The translations under genes were made by a program, and so were the position numbers. This document shows, piece after piece, positions 54,482 through 55,472 of a stretch of DNA of 55,472 nucleotides (position 1 is the stretch's first letter; each line of letters starts with the position of its first letter). The notes under the pieces are model-generated. The model was not told the origin of the DNA. It made no database searches and saw nothing but the letters and a program-made list of their open reading frames with translations. Source of the DNA: Fibrobacterota bacterium (GTDB taxonomy: Bacteria > Fibrobacterota > Chitinivibrionia > Chitinivibrionales > Chitinispirillaceae); contig JAEYNR010000053.1 in the NCBI GenBank assembly GCA_023412475.1, forward strand, positions 1 through 55,472, read 5' to 3'.

Positions 54482-54834
54482 GGGGACGAACTACTTAACT
54501 TGTTTTACTTTTATACTTTTGGGTTTTATGAGTTTCTGGAAAGAAATTTCTTTCAGCAACAGTGTTGGTTAAATAACTGTTTTGCTGAAAACTCACCTGC
54601 AATTCAACTTTTTACCCTTCGTTTTTTGATTTATCAGGACAGTGAGTATGGGACGGACTACGTTCTTCTCTCCATCATTTGCATCATTGAAGATTCAACA
54701 TCTCTTTACTTATCTTTTTCTTATGGGTTTTTATGGATTTCTGGAATACAATTCATTAGGGCAGTGGCTTAATAACTGCTTTGCAAAAACTCACCTGCAA
54801 TTCTATTTGAATCTTTCGTTTTTGATTTATTAGG
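54482..54834. repeat. Two diverged ~160-185-bp direct repeats after the kinase
   Basis: Copy 1 (54482-54639) and copy 2 (54650-54834) share, in order, GGGGACGAACTAC or GGGACGGACTAC, a GGGTTTTAT/TTTCTGGA segment, AATAACTG..TTTGC, ACTCACCTGCAATTC, a TTCGTTTTTTGATTTAT tail and AGGA. An isolated start word GGGGGACGGACCAC (54450-54463) directly follows the kinase stop. Coding potential is poor in both copies. They lie 90 bp from a transposase fragment. Confidence 0.75.
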
Positions 54835-54922
54835 AACAACCATAGGAGTATAAAGAAACTCTTCACATTGAAGGTCAAACAAACTCACTGATTGATCATA
54901 TTAAAATTACAGGGAATTATAA

Positions 54923-55472
54923 CTATGCTGGAGCTTTTTCACAAAACTCAGCTCCCTTCTGGACCAGAACTGCAATGGGAGAAATAGTTGTGCCAAGAAA
55001 CTCCGCAATAACCGAAAGCGGAATAAACTCCTGTATATGCAAGCGATAGCAGAAATCTGCACGCGCATATGCACGACTATCCTTCCTTCCTCTTCTTTTT
55101 AATTCGTTTATTGAGATTCCATACTCCTGACAAACTTTATCTGCAATTTTCTTTAGCACATAAGGATAGTCGGCTTTACGATGATTCCGATGAATGATAT
55201 CCTTGTGAACATCCATTATTTTAGTAACAAATTCAGGATCACCGATAACCGCTGGCCACCCCTTACAGGAGCCAGTTATTTCAGTTGCTTCTATTTTTGA
55301 TAGCTGCCCAGCGGTTTCTGTATTTTCACCACAGCTTTGAATCAGAAATTCAATGTATGATTTTAGCGCTGTCTCTTCGTTTTCACCAAAGCGACGGAGA
55401 CATTCCTCTCGTTTCTGGAAACTCTTCCCTGCCGCGTATTTATCTCCCATCAGAAAACCATGACCACACCAG
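54923..55472 (-). CDS. RAYT-type transposase, C-terminal part, runs off the right edge
   Basis: The open frame continues past the nominal ATG at 55450 to the window end, giving the additional residues WCGHGFL before MGDKYA, which matches the YxWSGHxxLMG segment of REP-associated tyrosine transposases. The visible ~180 residues form the helical C-terminal domain, with a DnaA-like part (ISINELKRRGRKDSRAYARA and the HTH-like LHIQEFIPLSVIAEFLGTT, about 112-150 of the visible part). The N-terminal HUH domain would lie outside. The gene is therefore partial here, whether intact or not. Confidence 0.75.
   Translation of the reverse strand, partial: WCGHGFLMGDKYAAGKSFQKREECLRRFGENEETALKSYIEFLIQSCGENTETAGQLSKIEATEITGSCKGWPAVIGDPEFVTKIMDVHKDIIHRNHRKADYPYVLKKIADKVCQEYGISINELKRRGRKDSRAYARADFCYRLHIQEFIPLSVIAEFLGTTISPIAVLVQKGAEFCEKAPA

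Noticed and set aside
1..55472. tRNA, rRNA, tmRNA or riboswitch
   Set aside because: I looked for tRNA-like and rRNA-like stretches and for known riboswitch cores and saw none I could support; a covariance-model search would be decisive.

Overview
The window looks like a chromosomal segment of a free-living Gram-negative bacterium with an AT-rich genome. Evidence for an outer membrane is a putative beta-barrel protein with a C-terminal Phe, several secreted or periplasmic proteins, and a complete Bat (Bacteroides aerotolerance-type) operon. The mix of DUF4954, BatA/B/C/D/E, sensor kinases with ABC-type sensory domains and a bacterial LonB-type protease resembles the FCB/Fibrobacterota-Spirochaetes range. 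I lean towards a Fibrobacterota (Chitinivibrionia)-like organism, but this is inference from gene content; no rRNA or tRNA is present to settle it.

Layout. 0.2-7.2 kb: a hybrid histidine kinase, a divergent DUF1573 protein, a ZIP metal transporter, a Ser/Thr kinase with ankyrin repeats and a stand-alone receiver. 7.2-8.1 kb: non-coding DNA with a nested 21/21/22-bp (64-bp) tandem repeat. 8.1-14.4 kb (minus): an overlapping operon mltG - outer-membrane protein - thioredoxin - U32 peptidase, preceded by a four-PAS sigma54 activator. 14.6-20.1 kb (plus): UbiE-like methyltransferase, NudC-like Nudix hydrolase, SprT-like metalloprotein, DUF4954 and amidohydrolase, meeting a cyclic-nucleotide-binding protein head-on. 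20.9-25 kb: PlsC-type acyltransferase, a repeat-rich gap, and a three-gene envelope-stress operon (DUF883-like, holin-X/YqjE-like, DUF3618) closed by a clear terminator.

25-31 kb: repeat-rich DNA with hexanucleotide arrays and a tandem duplication, then PolX and GlgX, then an IS200/RAYT-like transposase set among long palindromic repeats, with a decayed copy of the same unit beside it. 31-38.4 kb (minus): a CBS-containing site-2-protease homologue whose zinc motif is lost, LonB, a GT4 glycosyltransferase and an (alpha/alpha)6 glycosidase-like protein; with GlgX these suggest glycan or storage-carbohydrate handling. 38.5-44.3 kb: small membrane protein, secreted methyltransferase, amino-acid permease, a Cache sensor without output domain, and an overlapping dGTPase/dual-specificity phosphatase pair. 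44.7-52.5 kb: DUF445 followed by the Bat operon (BatD-like small protein, batA, batB, batC, an alpha/beta hydrolase, and batD joined in frame to batE). 52.6-55.5 kb: a second hybrid histidine kinase, a pair of diverged noncoding repeats, and a transposase fragment running off the right edge.

The most unusual items are the uninterrupted batD-batE reading frame that keeps a strong internal ribosome binding site and signal peptide, the pseudo-protease S2P homologue, the transposase-plus-palindrome array, the helically phased 64-bp repeat, and the GC-rich block with competing hairpins at 23.05-23.12 kb. I found no convincing CRISPR array, prophage or defence island.
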